DNA from: Paraburkholderia fungorum
GTDB lineage: Bacteria; Pseudomonadota; Gammaproteobacteria; Burkholderiales; Burkholderiaceae
Assembly (NCBI RefSeq): GCF_900099835.1
Contig: NZ_FNKP01000003.1
Span: forward strand, 930,001-994,000
Direction: 5' to 3'
Length of the DNA: 64,000 bases
Below the pieces are notes generated by a model, which was not told the origin of the DNA, ran no database searches, and saw nothing but the letters and a program-made list of their open reading frames with translations. Shown here piece by piece: positions 1-8,127 of the stretch (position 1 is its first letter; every line of letters begins with the position of its first letter). Both the position numbers and the translations under genes were made by a program.

Positions 1-468
1 CGCGTCGAACGGCTTCGCGTAGGTCTTCGTGCAGTACGCATTGACCGACGCAATGCCGAGCCGGTACAGGTCGCGCGGCACCAGCTTCAACTGGTAGCCG
101 AGTTCGGGCGCGCCTTGCCTGAACGGGCCCTGCATGTACCAGAGCGCGCCATGCGCGTACGGCGTGTCCATCTGACGGTCGATGAATTCGGGCACGCCCG
201 CTTCAATCGCGCCGGGGCCTTCGCTGTCGGCGGGAATCAGACGATCGACGGCCGCGTTGACGAACGACCATTCCTTCGCGTCGAAGAAGCGCGGCTTGTA
301 GTCGGCGCGAGGCGTGCTGGCGTTGTCCTGCCCATTCGGATTCGACGCGGACGCCGCAGGATTCGACGCGTTGTGCTGTGCGTCGCAACCCGCGAGCGTG
401 CCGGCCGGAACGAGCGCGATAGCCGAGCGCAGGAAGCCTCGGCGGGAGGTAAGGGGGAATTCAGGCAT
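1..468 (-). CDS. Gluconate 2-dehydrogenase subunit 3 family protein (partial)
   Basis: The gene is cut by the left edge; 156 N-terminal residues are present. The protein opens with a twin-arginine signal (SRRGFLRS) running into a short hydrophobic stretch and a cysteine (TLAGC), so it is exported by Tat and may be lipid-anchored. The region after residue 55 (FFDAKEWSFVNAAVDRLIP) is typical of gluconate_2-dh3 proteins, the small Tat-exported partner of periplasmic membrane-bound FAD dehydrogenases that also use a GMC flavoprotein and a multi-haem cytochrome c. Those partners would be expected beyond the left edge (inference). It is transcribed away from the second FAD-dehydrogenase operon, and the two share an intergenic region with two LacI-type palindromes. 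Confidence 0.85.
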   Translation of the reverse strand, partial: MPEFPLTSRRGFLRSAIALVPAGTLAGCDAQHNASNPAASASNPNGQDNASTPRADYKPRFFDAKEWSFVNAAVDRLIPADSEGPGAIEAGVPEFIDRQMDTPYAHGALWYMQGPFRQGAPELGYQLKLVPRDLYRLGIASVNAYCTKTYAKPFDA

Positions 469-540
469 GTTCTCGATTCACCATGTGTGGGACGCGCAAT
501 TGCGTCCACGACGACATTTTGCCGCGGGACGGATAATATT

Positions 541-554
541 TGGAACCGGTTCCA
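541..554. promoter_or_regulatory. LacI/GalR-type operator, copy 1
   Basis: TGGAACCGGTTCCA is a perfect palindrome centred on CCGG. This form (AACCGGTT core) is typical of LacI/GalR-family operators, including gluconate- and sugar-responsive repressors. It lies 73 bp upstream of the divergent subunit 3 gene. An identical copy lies 293 bp away. No LacI-family gene is in the window, so the repressor must be encoded elsewhere. Confidence 0.7.
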
Positions 555-567
555 TAAGCACGCGATT

Positions 568-592
568 ATTTCGCAAAATGTCGTTGCGAAAT
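568..592. promoter_or_regulatory. Perfect 9-bp inverted repeat
   Basis: ATTTCGCAA at 568-576 is repeated inverted as TTGCGAAAT at 584-592 with a 7-bp spacer. It sits 14 bp from operator copy 1. It could be a second regulator site. It is not followed by a T tract on either strand, so it does not look like a terminator. Confidence 0.4.
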
Positions 593-833
593 CTGGCGAA
601 ATGGGACCGGCGAGGGTGTTTTGCCGCGCCGCAGCCTTGTTCTGGCGGCGGTCACAGGGCCTGGACGAATGGATAGAACCCGCCGTGGCAGCGTGTTTTA
701 GGTGTTGCATATTTTCGACAACCAACGGCGGCGGCCGATTTATGGGCCTCACAGGCTGCGCGGATATGCCGAAAGCCGTTCCGATCGATTGTTGCGAATT
801 TTGCAACCAACCTTTCCGTAATTTATTTTTACA

Positions 834-847
834 TGGAACCGGTTCCA
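834..847. promoter_or_regulatory. LacI/GalR-type operator, copy 2
   Basis: This is an identical copy of TGGAACCGGTTCCA, 130 bp upstream of the dehydrogenase small-subunit gene. The centre-to-centre distance to copy 1 is 293 bp, close to a whole number of helical turns (about 28 at 10.5 bp per turn). That is compatible with repression by DNA looping. Confidence 0.7.
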
Positions 848-977
848 AGATAATATTCGGCCAAATTTCGCCAAAGGCGTCATCGAATACGACCGTGATT
901 TGCCCGTTTTCTCGACGAATGACTCACTCATCGTCGAGCGTGGCGGCACGCCCGTAGACCGTTCCAGCAAGCCTCGA

Positions 978-1604
978 ATGCTCAAAGAAAAAATCAGTCC
1001 GGACGGTGATCCGGGCACGCCGAATCTGTTGCGGCGTCATGCGTTGAAGACCCTCGCGGTAGCGACTCAACTTGCGTTTTTATCGCCGGTGGCCGCGCTT
1101 GCGCAGAGTTCGTCGCCAGCAGCGCCGCTTGCCTCGACCGCACCGTCACTGGACGCGCCGGGCTTCCTGCAACTGTCGAAAGCGCTGACCGGCCATGCGT
1201 CGATGAATACGACTTTCGGCACACGGCTCTTCGCGACGCTCAGCGCCAGTGACAACAGCTTTGCCACTCGTGCAGCAGCGCTCGCGCATCAGATGCGCGC
1301 AGGGCAGACCCCGCAGCAGTTGCTCGCGGCGGCCAACGCGGCTGGCTTGCACGATGTCGCGCTGGCCATCGTCGCGGGCTGGTACACCGGCACTGTCACG
1401 CGCGATCATCATTCGAAGCTGGTCGCTTACGCCGACTCGCTGATGTACGCAACCGTCGCCGATGGTCTGAGCCCGCCGACCTATTGCGCGGACGGTCCGC
1501 TCTGGTGGCAACGGCCGCCGCCCGCCGCCGGCGTGTCGACCCCCGCCGAAGCCGCTAGAGCGCGTCTCGCCGCGCCCGCGCCCATCACGAACAAACAGGC
1601 TTGA
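978..1604 (+). CDS. FAD-dependent sugar/polyol dehydrogenase small (gamma) subunit
   Basis: The 208-residue protein belongs to the FAD-SLDH small-subunit type. A twin-arginine-like leader (LLRRHALKT) is followed by a hydrophobic stretch ending in ALAQ, consistent with Tat export. The conserved C-terminal part (GWYTGTV, YADSLMYATVADGLSPPTYC, WWQRPP) matches the hitchhiker gamma subunit of Burkholderia FAD-glucose dehydrogenase and sorbitol dehydrogenases. In those enzymes this subunit carries the folded flavoprotein through the Tat system. ATG at 978 was chosen because it places the signal sequence at the N terminus. The stop overlaps the start region of the GMC subunit, so the genes are translationally linked. 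Confidence 0.88.
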   Translation: MLKEKISPDGDPGTPNLLRRHALKTLAVATQLAFLSPVAALAQSSSPAAPLASTAPSLDAPGFLQLSKALTGHASMNTTFGTRLFATLSASDNSFATRAAALAHQMRAGQTPQQLLAAANAAGLHDVALAIVAGWYTGTVTRDHHSKLVAYADSLMYATVADGLSPPTYCADGPLWWQRPPPAAGVSTPAEAARARLAAPAPITNKQA

Positions 1605-1606
1605 AC

Positions 1607-3259
1607 ATGGCATCGCCCACAATTTCATCTAGCGGCGATGTCGTCGCGGACGTCGTTATCGTCGGCTCCGGCGTGGTCGGCGCATTGATCGCCGATCAAC
1701 TGGCAGGACTTGGCCATTCGGTGGTGATTCTCGAAGCGGGCTTGCGGATCGACCGCGCCACTGCCGTCGAAAACTGGCGCAACATGCCGTTCCCGAATCG
1801 CGTCGGCTCGGATTTTCAGGGCTTGTATCCGCAAGCGAAGGCTGCGCCTGCGCCGCTGTACTTCCCGCCGAACGACTACGTTGCGCTGAGCGGTCCGAGC
1901 GCGGGCAGTTTCAAGCAGGGCTATCTGCGCACGGTCGGCGGCACGACCTGGCACTGGGCGGCGTCGTGCTGGCGGCATCTGCCAGTGGACTTCAAGATGC
2001 GATCGACGTATGGCGTGGGCCGCGACTGGCCGATCTCATACGACGATCTCGAACCCTACTATTGCCGCGCGGAAGACGCGCTCGGCGTCGCCGGTCCGAA
2101 CGATCCCGCGCGGCAATCGCCGTCCGAGCGCAGCCGTCCGTATCCGATGGACATGGTGCCGTGGGCTTACGGCGACATGCGTTTCGCCGAAGTCGTCAAT
2201 GCGCATGGCTATCGATCGATTCCGATTCCGCAGGGCCGCAGCACGCGTCCGTGGAACGGTCGTCCGACGTGCTGCGGCAATAACAATTGCCAGCCGATCT
2301 GCCCGATCGGCGCGATGTACAACGGCATTCACACGATTCAGAGCGCCGAGAAGAAGGGCGCGAAAGTGCTGGCAGAGTCGGTGGTTTACAAGATCGATAC
2401 CGACGACCAGAACAACATCACCGCCGTTCATTTCTACGACGCGAATCACCAGTCGCACACGGCGAAAGGGCGCACATTCGTGCTCGCGTGCAACGGTATC
2501 GAGACACCACGTTTGCTGCTGCTCGCGGCAAACGCACGTAATCCGAACGGTATCGCGAACAGTTCCGACCAGGTTGGCCGGAACATGATGGATCACTCCG
2601 GTTTTCACTGCACATTCCTTGCAAACGAACCGTTGTGGCTGGGTCGCGGACCGGCGCAAAGCAGTTGCATCGTCGGCCCGCGAGATGGCGCGTTCCGCTC
2701 GAAGTATTCGTCGAACAAGATGATTCTGAACAATATCTCGCGAGTCGCGCCTGCTACGGAACAGGCGTTGAAGCTCGGACTCGCCGGCAAGGAACTCGAC
2801 GATGAAATCCGGCGGCGCGCAATTTTCGGCGTCGATCTGTCGATCAGTCTCGAGCCGCTGCCTGATCCGAAGAACCGTCTTACGTTGAGCAAAACGCGGC
2901 GTGATCCGCATGGGCTCGCGTGCCCCGATATCTATTACGACGTCGGCGATTATGTTCGCGACGGCGCGACTGCCGCGCATGCGCAACTCGAACATATCGG
3001 GCAGTTGTTCGGCGCGGTCGAGTTCAAGATCACGACGAGCCTGAACGCGAATAACCACATCATGGGCGGCACGATCATGGGCGCGAGTGCGAAAGATTCG
3101 GTTGTCGACGGCGATTGCCGCGCGCACGATCACGCGAATCTGTGGTTGCCGGGTGGCGGCGCGATGGTGTCGGCGTCGGTGGTGAATACGACGTTGTCGA
3201 TGGCCGCGCTCGGTATCAAGGCCGCCGATTCGATCGAAAAAACTCTGCGGCGGGCCTGA
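1607..3259 (+). CDS. GMC-family FAD dehydrogenase catalytic (alpha) subunit with 3Fe-4S motif
   Basis: The 550-residue protein has an N-terminal Rossmann fold (VVIVGSGVVGALIADQL) with the FAD-binding GxGxxG, and a GMC C-terminal domain with the catalytic His/Asn pair (NNHIMGG and VNTTLS). Cysteines at about 222, 223, 228 and 232 (CCGNNNCQPIC) show the spacing of the 3Fe-4S cluster known in Burkholderia cepacia FAD-glucose dehydrogenase. The enzyme would oxidise a sugar or polyol in the periplasm and pass electrons through the cluster to the cytochrome subunit. There is no signal peptide, as expected for a Tat hitchhiker. ATG 1607 is preferred over TTG 1601. The gene order gamma-alpha-beta is the same as in characterised FAD-GDH operons. 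The exact substrate (glucose, sorbitol, gluconate or another sugar) is not decidable here. Confidence 0.88.
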   Translation: MASPTISSSGDVVADVVIVGSGVVGALIADQLAGLGHSVVILEAGLRIDRATAVENWRNMPFPNRVGSDFQGLYPQAKAAPAPLYFPPNDYVALSGPSAGSFKQGYLRTVGGTTWHWAASCWRHLPVDFKMRSTYGVGRDWPISYDDLEPYYCRAEDALGVAGPNDPARQSPSERSRPYPMDMVPWAYGDMRFAEVVNAHGYRSIPIPQGRSTRPWNGRPTCCGNNNCQPICPIGAMYNGIHTIQSAEKKGAKVLAESVVYKIDTDDQNNITAVHFYDANHQSHTAKGRTFVLACNGIETPRLLLLAANARNPNGIANSSDQVGRNMMDHSGFHCTFLANEPLWLGRGPAQSSCIVGPRDGAFRSKYSSNKMILNNISRVAPATEQALKLGLAGKELDDEIRRRAIFGVDLSISLEPLPDPKNRLTLSKTRRDPHGLACPDIYYDVGDYVRDGATAAHAQLEHIGQLFGAVEFKITTSLNANNHIMGGTIMGASAKDSVVDGDCRAHDHANLWLPGGGAMVSASVVNTTLSMAALGIKAADSIEKTLRRA

Positions 3260-3260
3260 G

Positions 3261-4799
3261 ATGATCGACCGATTCTTTAACGCGCGCCGCATGATGGATG
3301 CGGCCGCGAAGCGTAGCCGTGCCACGTTGGCGGCAATCGTTGCACTGGGTGTCGGCGGCGTTTTGAGCGTTGGAATTTCCGGCAGCGCGTTTGCTCAAAG
3401 CGTCGCGAACTCCGTAACACCTGCTGCCGCACCCGACACCGAAGCCGCGTTGATCCATCAAGGTCATCTGTTGGCCATCGCGTCCGACTGCATGGCATGC
3501 CACACGGTCGCGGACAAGGGCAAGGCGTTCGCGGGCGGCTACGGCATCGTGTCGCCGATGGGCACGATCTACTCGACCAACATCACGCCGTCAAAGAAGT
3601 CGGGCATCGGCAACTACACCGAGGCGCAGTTCGCTCGCGCGTTGCGCGAAGGCGTGCGCGCCGACGGCGCACATCTTTATCCGGCGATGCCGTACACGTC
3701 GTATGTCGGCATGACGGATAAGGATGTTCACGCGCTTTACACGTATTTCATGAAGGGCGTCGACCCCGTCGACGACGTGCCGCCGCAAACCGCGCTGCCG
3801 TTTCCGTTCAGCATTCGCCAGTCGATGATCGCGTGGAACCTGCTGTTTCTGAAGAATCAGCGCTTCACCGTCGATCCGAATAAAAGCGTCGAGTGGAATC
3901 GCGGCGCGTATCTGACGAACGTGCTCGCGCATTGCAGCGCGTGCCATACGCCGCGCAACTTCATGATGGCCGAGGATCTGGATCGCGGCTTCAGCGGCGC
4001 GCAACTCGGGCCATGGTATGCGCCGAATATCACGTCCGATCCGGTCAGCGGAATCGGCGCCTGGAGCGATGACGAACTGGTCGCGTATCTGAAAACCGGC
4101 CACGTGGACGGTAAGAACCAGGCGGCCGGCGGCATGGCCGAAGCAGTGCAGAACAGCTTGCAGTTTCTGTCGAACGACGATCTGAAATCGATCGCCGTCT
4201 ATCTTCGCAGCACTGCGCCGATTCGCACGCCGGGGGAAAGCAAGCCCGCATTCGCCTACGACGGACACGACAGCGAAGAAGCGTCGCTGCGGGGTATGTC
4301 GAGTGAAAACAGTATCGTGCCGCCGACTTCCGGCGCGGCGCTTTTTAGCGGCTATTGCGCAAGCTGCCATCGCGCGGATGGGTCGGGCAGCGGCGATCTG
4401 AGCTATCCGTCGTTGTTCCATAACACGGCGACGGGCGGCGCAAATCCATCGAATCTGATTGCGACGATTCTTCATGGCGTGGACCGCAAGGTAGGCGACA
4501 AGCATGTGCTGATGCCGAATTTCGGTGACGACTCCTACGTGCAGCCGCTGACCGACGAACAGATCGCGACAATTTCGAACTACGTGTTGCAGCGCTTCGG
4601 CAATCCGGCAACGACAGTGACTGCCGCCGATGTCGCCGTCGCGCGGCAAGGTGGGCAATTGCCGCTGCTCGCGTGGATTCAGCCGTATATCTTGCCGGCG
4701 GCTGGCGTCGGTGTACTTGCGTTGCTGTTTGCGGTGTTCGCGGTCTGGAAACGACGTGCGCAGCGTGCGAATTCCATTGCCGGACAGAACGCGGGCTAA
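3261..4799 (+). CDS. Membrane-anchored tri-haem cytochrome c (beta subunit)
   Basis: The 512-residue protein has an N-terminal signal sequence ending near AFAQ (residue 46) and three CxxCH haem c sites at about residues 77-81 (CMACH), 225-229 (CSACH) and 366-370 (CASCH). A C-terminal membrane helix (LPAAGVGVLALLFAVFAVWK) with a basic tail anchors it to the inner membrane. This layout is that of the electron-transfer subunit of membrane-bound alcohol, gluconate, sorbitol and FAD-glucose dehydrogenases, which passes electrons to ubiquinone or to a terminal oxidase. It starts one base after the flavoprotein stop codon, so co-translation is likely. Confidence 0.92.
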   Translation: MIDRFFNARRMMDAAAKRSRATLAAIVALGVGGVLSVGISGSAFAQSVANSVTPAAAPDTEAALIHQGHLLAIASDCMACHTVADKGKAFAGGYGIVSPMGTIYSTNITPSKKSGIGNYTEAQFARALREGVRADGAHLYPAMPYTSYVGMTDKDVHALYTYFMKGVDPVDDVPPQTALPFPFSIRQSMIAWNLLFLKNQRFTVDPNKSVEWNRGAYLTNVLAHCSACHTPRNFMMAEDLDRGFSGAQLGPWYAPNITSDPVSGIGAWSDDELVAYLKTGHVDGKNQAAGGMAEAVQNSLQFLSNDDLKSIAVYLRSTAPIRTPGESKPAFAYDGHDSEEASLRGMSSENSIVPPTSGAALFSGYCASCHRADGSGSGDLSYPSLFHNTATGGANPSNLIATILHGVDRKVGDKHVLMPNFGDDSYVQPLTDEQIATISNYVLQRFGNPATTVTAADVAVARQGGQLPLLAWIQPYILPAAGVGVLALLFAVFAVWKRRAQRANSIAGQNAG

Positions 4800-4854
4800 C
4801 CGTTTTGAGCGGATGCGCTGATGTGCGCATCGCTTGTGAAAGGAAAACACATTG

Positions 4855-5388
4855 ATGAGCAAGCTCGCTGTTTCGTTTCTGCTGACGGCTGTCGCATTCA
4901 GCGTGGTCGGTGTTGCGCAAGCGCAGCCTCCGCTTATCGCCACGGCTTCGGTGCCTGACAAATTGCCGTACGACATTCCGTACGGTCCTCCGCTGACGCT
5001 GGCGCAGGCCCGCAAGATTATCGATGCCGCCGAAGCTGAAGCTCGTCGACGTCATTGGCAATACGCGGTTGCGGTGGTCGATAGCTCGGGCAATCTTTTG
5101 TCGTGTGACAAGATGGACGATACGCAATTGTCCGCGCTGGCGATTGCCGAAGCCAAAGCGCGTGCGTCCGCGCAATTTCGTCGCGCGACCAAGGTGATGC
5201 AGGACACGGTGAGCAATGGCGCGACGGCTTTGCTCAGCATTCCGGGCATTCTCGCGGGCGAGGGCGGGATGCCGATTGTCGTCGAAGGCAAGCTCGTGGG
5301 AGCAGTGGGCGCGAGCGGCGGAGCGGGTGTTCAGGATTCTGTTATCGCCGAGGCGGGCGCGGCAGCGGTGTCGGCGGCCGCAAAATAA
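4855..5388 (+). CDS. Secreted GlcG/HbpS-family protein
   Basis: The 177-residue protein has a clean signal peptide ending at AQA (residues 1-22). The mature part begins LTLAQARKIIDAAEAEARRR and continues VAVVDSSGNLLSCDKMDDT, the hallmark of the GlcG/HbpS (haem-degrading-like) fold. It ends in the glycine-rich GAVGASGGAGVQDSVIAEAG. Family members bind haem, cobalamin or small diols and often sit beside dehydrogenase operons. It lies 55 bp after the cytochrome gene, on the same strand, with a Shine-Dalgarno-like AAAGGAAAA. A role in haem or cofactor handling for the dehydrogenase is an inference. Confidence 0.82.
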   Translation: MSKLAVSFLLTAVAFSVVGVAQAQPPLIATASVPDKLPYDIPYGPPLTLAQARKIIDAAEAEARRRHWQYAVAVVDSSGNLLSCDKMDDTQLSALAIAEAKARASAQFRRATKVMQDTVSNGATALLSIPGILAGEGGMPIVVEGKLVGAVGASGGAGVQDSVIAEAGAAAVSAAAK

Positions 5389-5419
5389 TTTCATCGAGAA
5401 CCGTTAGGGAGACACTGAA

Positions 5420-6610
5420 ATGCCATTTGTTTCTTTGAGGCTTAGCCTCTGTGCGCAAGCACTGGCTGCGCTGGCTACCGCCGCCACCGCGTGCACGTCG
5501 TATGGCGCGGACTGGATCGTATCGGGCAATGACGGAAAGTATCAGCGTGTCGAAGGGCGCGATACGTATCCCGACAATCCGAAGCCGGACACGCTGACTG
5601 TTCTCGATGCGAGTCATTTCCCGCCGCTGGTGAAGGCGCAAGTCGAGGTCGAGAACGGCATTCAGGGACCGCCGCAAGCCGTGGCAATTACGCCGGACGG
5701 CGGCCTCGCACTGATCGGCGCGCCGACGCGCTACGACCACGCGAACAACAAGCTGCTGATGGATTCGTTCGTCCAGGTCGTCGATCTGAATGTGCCGGTG
5801 CCTGTCGTGAGCCGGATCGATATTGGTAGTCATCCTCAGGGAATTGCGATTGACCGGGCGGGGCGGCTTGCGCTTGTTGCCTGCGTCGACGGTAGCGTGG
5901 TGGAGCTTCATATCGACGGTAATCGCGTGAGCGTTGCAGGACGTTTGCATATCGGACAGAAACGTCTTGCAGGTGTGAGTTTTACGCATGACGGGCGGCA
6001 CGCGCTGGTCGCTTTGCGCGACGAACAGGGTGTCGCCGTGCTCAACGTCGCCGACGGTCAGGTGAGCGACAGTGGTCTGCGTTTGTCGAGCGGCGTAGCG
6101 CCTTACACCATCGACGTGTCGAGCGACGGCAAGTGGGCCGTAGTCAGCGACGTGGGCCTCGCCGGATTGCCGTCGTACGCGGGCACGCTCGCGGGCGATG
6201 CCGATACCATCACGCTGATCGACGTATCGCACGAACCGTTCCGCGCGGTTCAGCACATGACGGTTCCGTCGCTGCCGGAAGGTGTCGCGATTTCGCCGGA
6301 CGGTAAGTGGATCGGTGTGCAGGCAATGGACGGCTCGAATCTCACGCCGGACAATCCGGGTCGGCGCACGCACGGCAAGCTGGTCCTGTTCGCGATTCGC
6401 GACGGGCAGGCAGTGAAGGTTTCCGAAGTGGAGGGCGGTGAGGCGTCGCAAGGAATCGTGTTTACCGCTGACAGCAAGTACCTGATCGTGCAATTCAACG
6501 TCGAGAAGCAACTCGCTTTCTTTGCCGTGGATGGCGGACATCTGCATGAGGTCGGCAAGAGAATGGCGTTGACCGGCGGCCCGTCGTCGATCCGTTCCGC
6601 ACCGCGCTGA
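5420..6610 (+). CDS. Secreted beta-propeller (YVTN/lactonase-like) protein
   Basis: The 396-residue protein carries an N-terminal export signal ending near SYGA. The rest is built of repeated blades with motifs such as VAITPDGGLALIG, IAIDRAGRLALVA, VSFTHDGRHALVA, IDVSSDGKWAVVS and VAISPDGKWIGVQ. That is the pattern of a seven-bladed YncE/6-phosphogluconolactonase-like propeller. A strong ribosome binding site (AGGGAGA) precedes the ATG. It is the last gene of the dehydrogenase operon, 31 bp after the HbpS-like gene. In this position a periplasmic lactonase that opens the aldonolactone product is attractive, but the catalytic activity is not shown by sequence. Confidence 0.75.
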   Translation: MPFVSLRLSLCAQALAALATAATACTSYGADWIVSGNDGKYQRVEGRDTYPDNPKPDTLTVLDASHFPPLVKAQVEVENGIQGPPQAVAITPDGGLALIGAPTRYDHANNKLLMDSFVQVVDLNVPVPVVSRIDIGSHPQGIAIDRAGRLALVACVDGSVVELHIDGNRVSVAGRLHIGQKRLAGVSFTHDGRHALVALRDEQGVAVLNVADGQVSDSGLRLSSGVAPYTIDVSSDGKWAVVSDVGLAGLPSYAGTLAGDADTITLIDVSHEPFRAVQHMTVPSLPEGVAISPDGKWIGVQAMDGSNLTPDNPGRRTHGKLVLFAIRDGQAVKVSEVEGGEASQGIVFTADSKYLIVQFNVEKQLAFFAVDGGHLHEVGKRMALTGGPSSIRSAPR

Positions 6611-6839
6611 TAGCCCGCTGGCGACCACCCGGAGAAGTCCGCCACGCGTCGGATTTTCTCTAAGGGTTGATGTGGCTGCGGTGTTTCATATTGATGTGCT
6701 AAAACTCTCCCTGGCAAGAAAAGATGTATCCGGCCGGGCTCCTGGAAGCGTATGCGAATTGGCATGCGTAGCGGGGTCCCGGAGACTTGTGGTGATGTCG
6801 GCGGTCATTCGTGTCGTCGACGGAATCAGGGAGGGTCTT

Positions 6840-7082
6840 ATGCAGATGCGCAAGCTCGCGAACGTGAGTGCGGCGGCTGGTGGTCTGGTGGAATTGCTGG
6901 ATCAGCTCGAGTTGGCGCTCGCGGATTCGTCGCCTCGAAAGCCAGTGTGCAAGGCGCTGTTCGACCTGAACCGCCGACTCGGCACTGACCTGACAGACAG
7001 GCCGCCAACACGGGCGAAGCGAAGGGCTTCGGCCCAACGCGGGCGGCGTGCCGTGGTCGAGTCTCTGCCGCTGTTTTCGTAG
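6840..7082 (+). CDS. Small hypothetical protein
   Basis: This is an 80-residue basic protein (MQMRKLANVS..., Arg-rich C-terminal third) that I do not recognise. The start at 6840 is preferred because GGGAGGG lies 5-6 bases before it. An in-frame ATG at 6795 would add 15 residues. The N-terminal half reads as an amphipathic helix (GGLVELLDQLELALADS). No partner gene is evident; it lies between the dehydrogenase operon and a convergent hydrolase gene. Confidence 0.45.
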   Translation: MQMRKLANVSAAAGGLVELLDQLELALADSSPRKPVCKALFDLNRRLGTDLTDRPPTRAKRRASAQRGRRAVVESLPLFS

Positions 7083-7122
7083 ACGTGGCGGCGCGAGCGC
7101 AATAGAACGGAAGCGGCTCCCG

Positions 7123-8064
7123 TCACGAAGGCTTGAGCGTTTTCATCGACACCAGCGGTGCGAGAAACTGCTCGAAGTGCGGTAACCAGATAGGCATGGA
7201 ATTCTCGACCGCGAACATTCCGTGGCCGTTCCTGCCGAACGGCGGTTCGACGATCAATTGCCCCTGGCCGCCTGCCGCCTGAAACGCGGCGAACCATGTC
7301 GCAACGACATCGGGTTCGAAGAACATATCGTTTTGAACGTAGTGCCAGAGTACGGGAACGTGTGTTGTCGACGCGAATTTCCCGATCGTGCCGGCCATCT
7401 CTTCCGGGCCGCAAGGCATGCCCGGATGCTTCGACGGATTCCCGCCGCGGCCGCCCGAGAAGTTCACCACCGCCACCAACCCCTTCGGCGCAAAGCTCGC
7501 CGCCGCCAGCGACGCGAATCCGCCCGCTGACTGTCCCACCAGCACGACATGATCCCGATCGACCTGAGGCAAGGTGTCGGCATAGGCGAGCGCCGCCAGC
7601 ACGTCCTGCGCGGCCTGCTTGCCCGCGGTCGTATAGTCGGGATGCTTGCATGAGCCACCGTCTTCGGCATAGGCGCCGCCGGTCGCGCCGAAGCCCCGGC
7701 GGATCGGCACGATGACCGCGAAGCCAAGCTGGACGAACGTGCGGATCTGCGGCAGTTCGCGATAGCGGCCGACCTTCGGCCGGTTCAGCGGATCGGGCGG
7801 GCTGCCGTGGCTCAACACGATCAGCGGAAACGGGCCGGGACCGTCAGGCATGTAGGTGGTCGCCACGATGTCGCGTTCGTGATCGCCGAATAAACCGTGC
7901 TCGGTCATCGGCACCTTGACGACCGTTTCGTGCAGATCGGTTGCGATGGGTGCGTTTTCGTCGGCAGCCAGCGCGGTGCCGGTGACCGACGCGATCAACG
8001 CGGCTGAAATCATGAATCCCGTCAAAAGAGGGAGCTTCCGCGTGCGGCGAATAGTCGGTCTCAT
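7123..8064 (-). CDS. Secreted alpha/beta hydrolase (dienelactone hydrolase-like)
   Basis: The protein has 313 residues with a signal peptide after a basic N terminus (cleavage near ALAA). The hydrolase core has an HG oxyanion segment (IVLSHGSPPD), a nucleophile elbow GQSAGG, and an acid/His region with HGMF near the end. It resembles periplasmic dienelactone-hydrolase-like esterases and peptidases. ATG 8064 was chosen because AAAGAG lies upstream and the signal peptide then starts correctly. It follows a secreted hypothetical gene by 63 bp on the same strand. The substrate is unknown. Confidence 0.75.
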   Translation of the reverse strand: MRPTIRRTRKLPLLTGFMISAALIASVTGTALAADENAPIATDLHETVVKVPMTEHGLFGDHERDIVATTYMPDGPGPFPLIVLSHGSPPDPLNRPKVGRYRELPQIRTFVQLGFAVIVPIRRGFGATGGAYAEDGGSCKHPDYTTAGKQAAQDVLAALAYADTLPQVDRDHVVLVGQSAGGFASLAAASFAPKGLVAVVNFSGGRGGNPSKHPGMPCGPEEMAGTIGKFASTTHVPVLWHYVQNDMFFEPDVVATWFAAFQAAGGQGQLIVEPPFGRNGHGMFAVENSMPIWLPHFEQFLAPLVSMKTLKPS

Positions 8065-8127
8065 AGGTGCTCTTTTAGTTGATTTCTGCGACGCTGCATT
8101 TTTTCTTACGCGATGGAAGCAATGCAA

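Larger units (their letters stand above)
469..977. other. Divergent regulatory intergenic region
   Basis: This 509-bp gap separates two divergent dehydrogenase gene sets and is clearly more AT-rich than its surroundings. I see no supportable gene in it. It holds two identical 14-bp palindromes and a perfect 9-bp inverted repeat, listed separately. The reading frame entering the downstream gene extends back to about 900, but that part lacks a signal-peptide start and is better read as leader DNA. Confidence 0.7.

Noticed and set aside
900..977. N-terminal extension of the dehydrogenase small subunit
   Set aside because: It would put 26 non-conserved residues before the export signal; the ATG at 978 fits the family.
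2036..3325. Long minus-strand open frame of 429 residues
   Set aside because: It lies opposite the GMC dehydrogenase gene. The translation is Arg-rich without any domain and is a codon-bias shadow of the real gene.
3591..5015. Minus-strand open frame of 474 residues
   Set aside because: It is antisense to the tri-haem cytochrome gene, which has three intact CxxCH motifs; no domain or start signal is seen on the minus strand.
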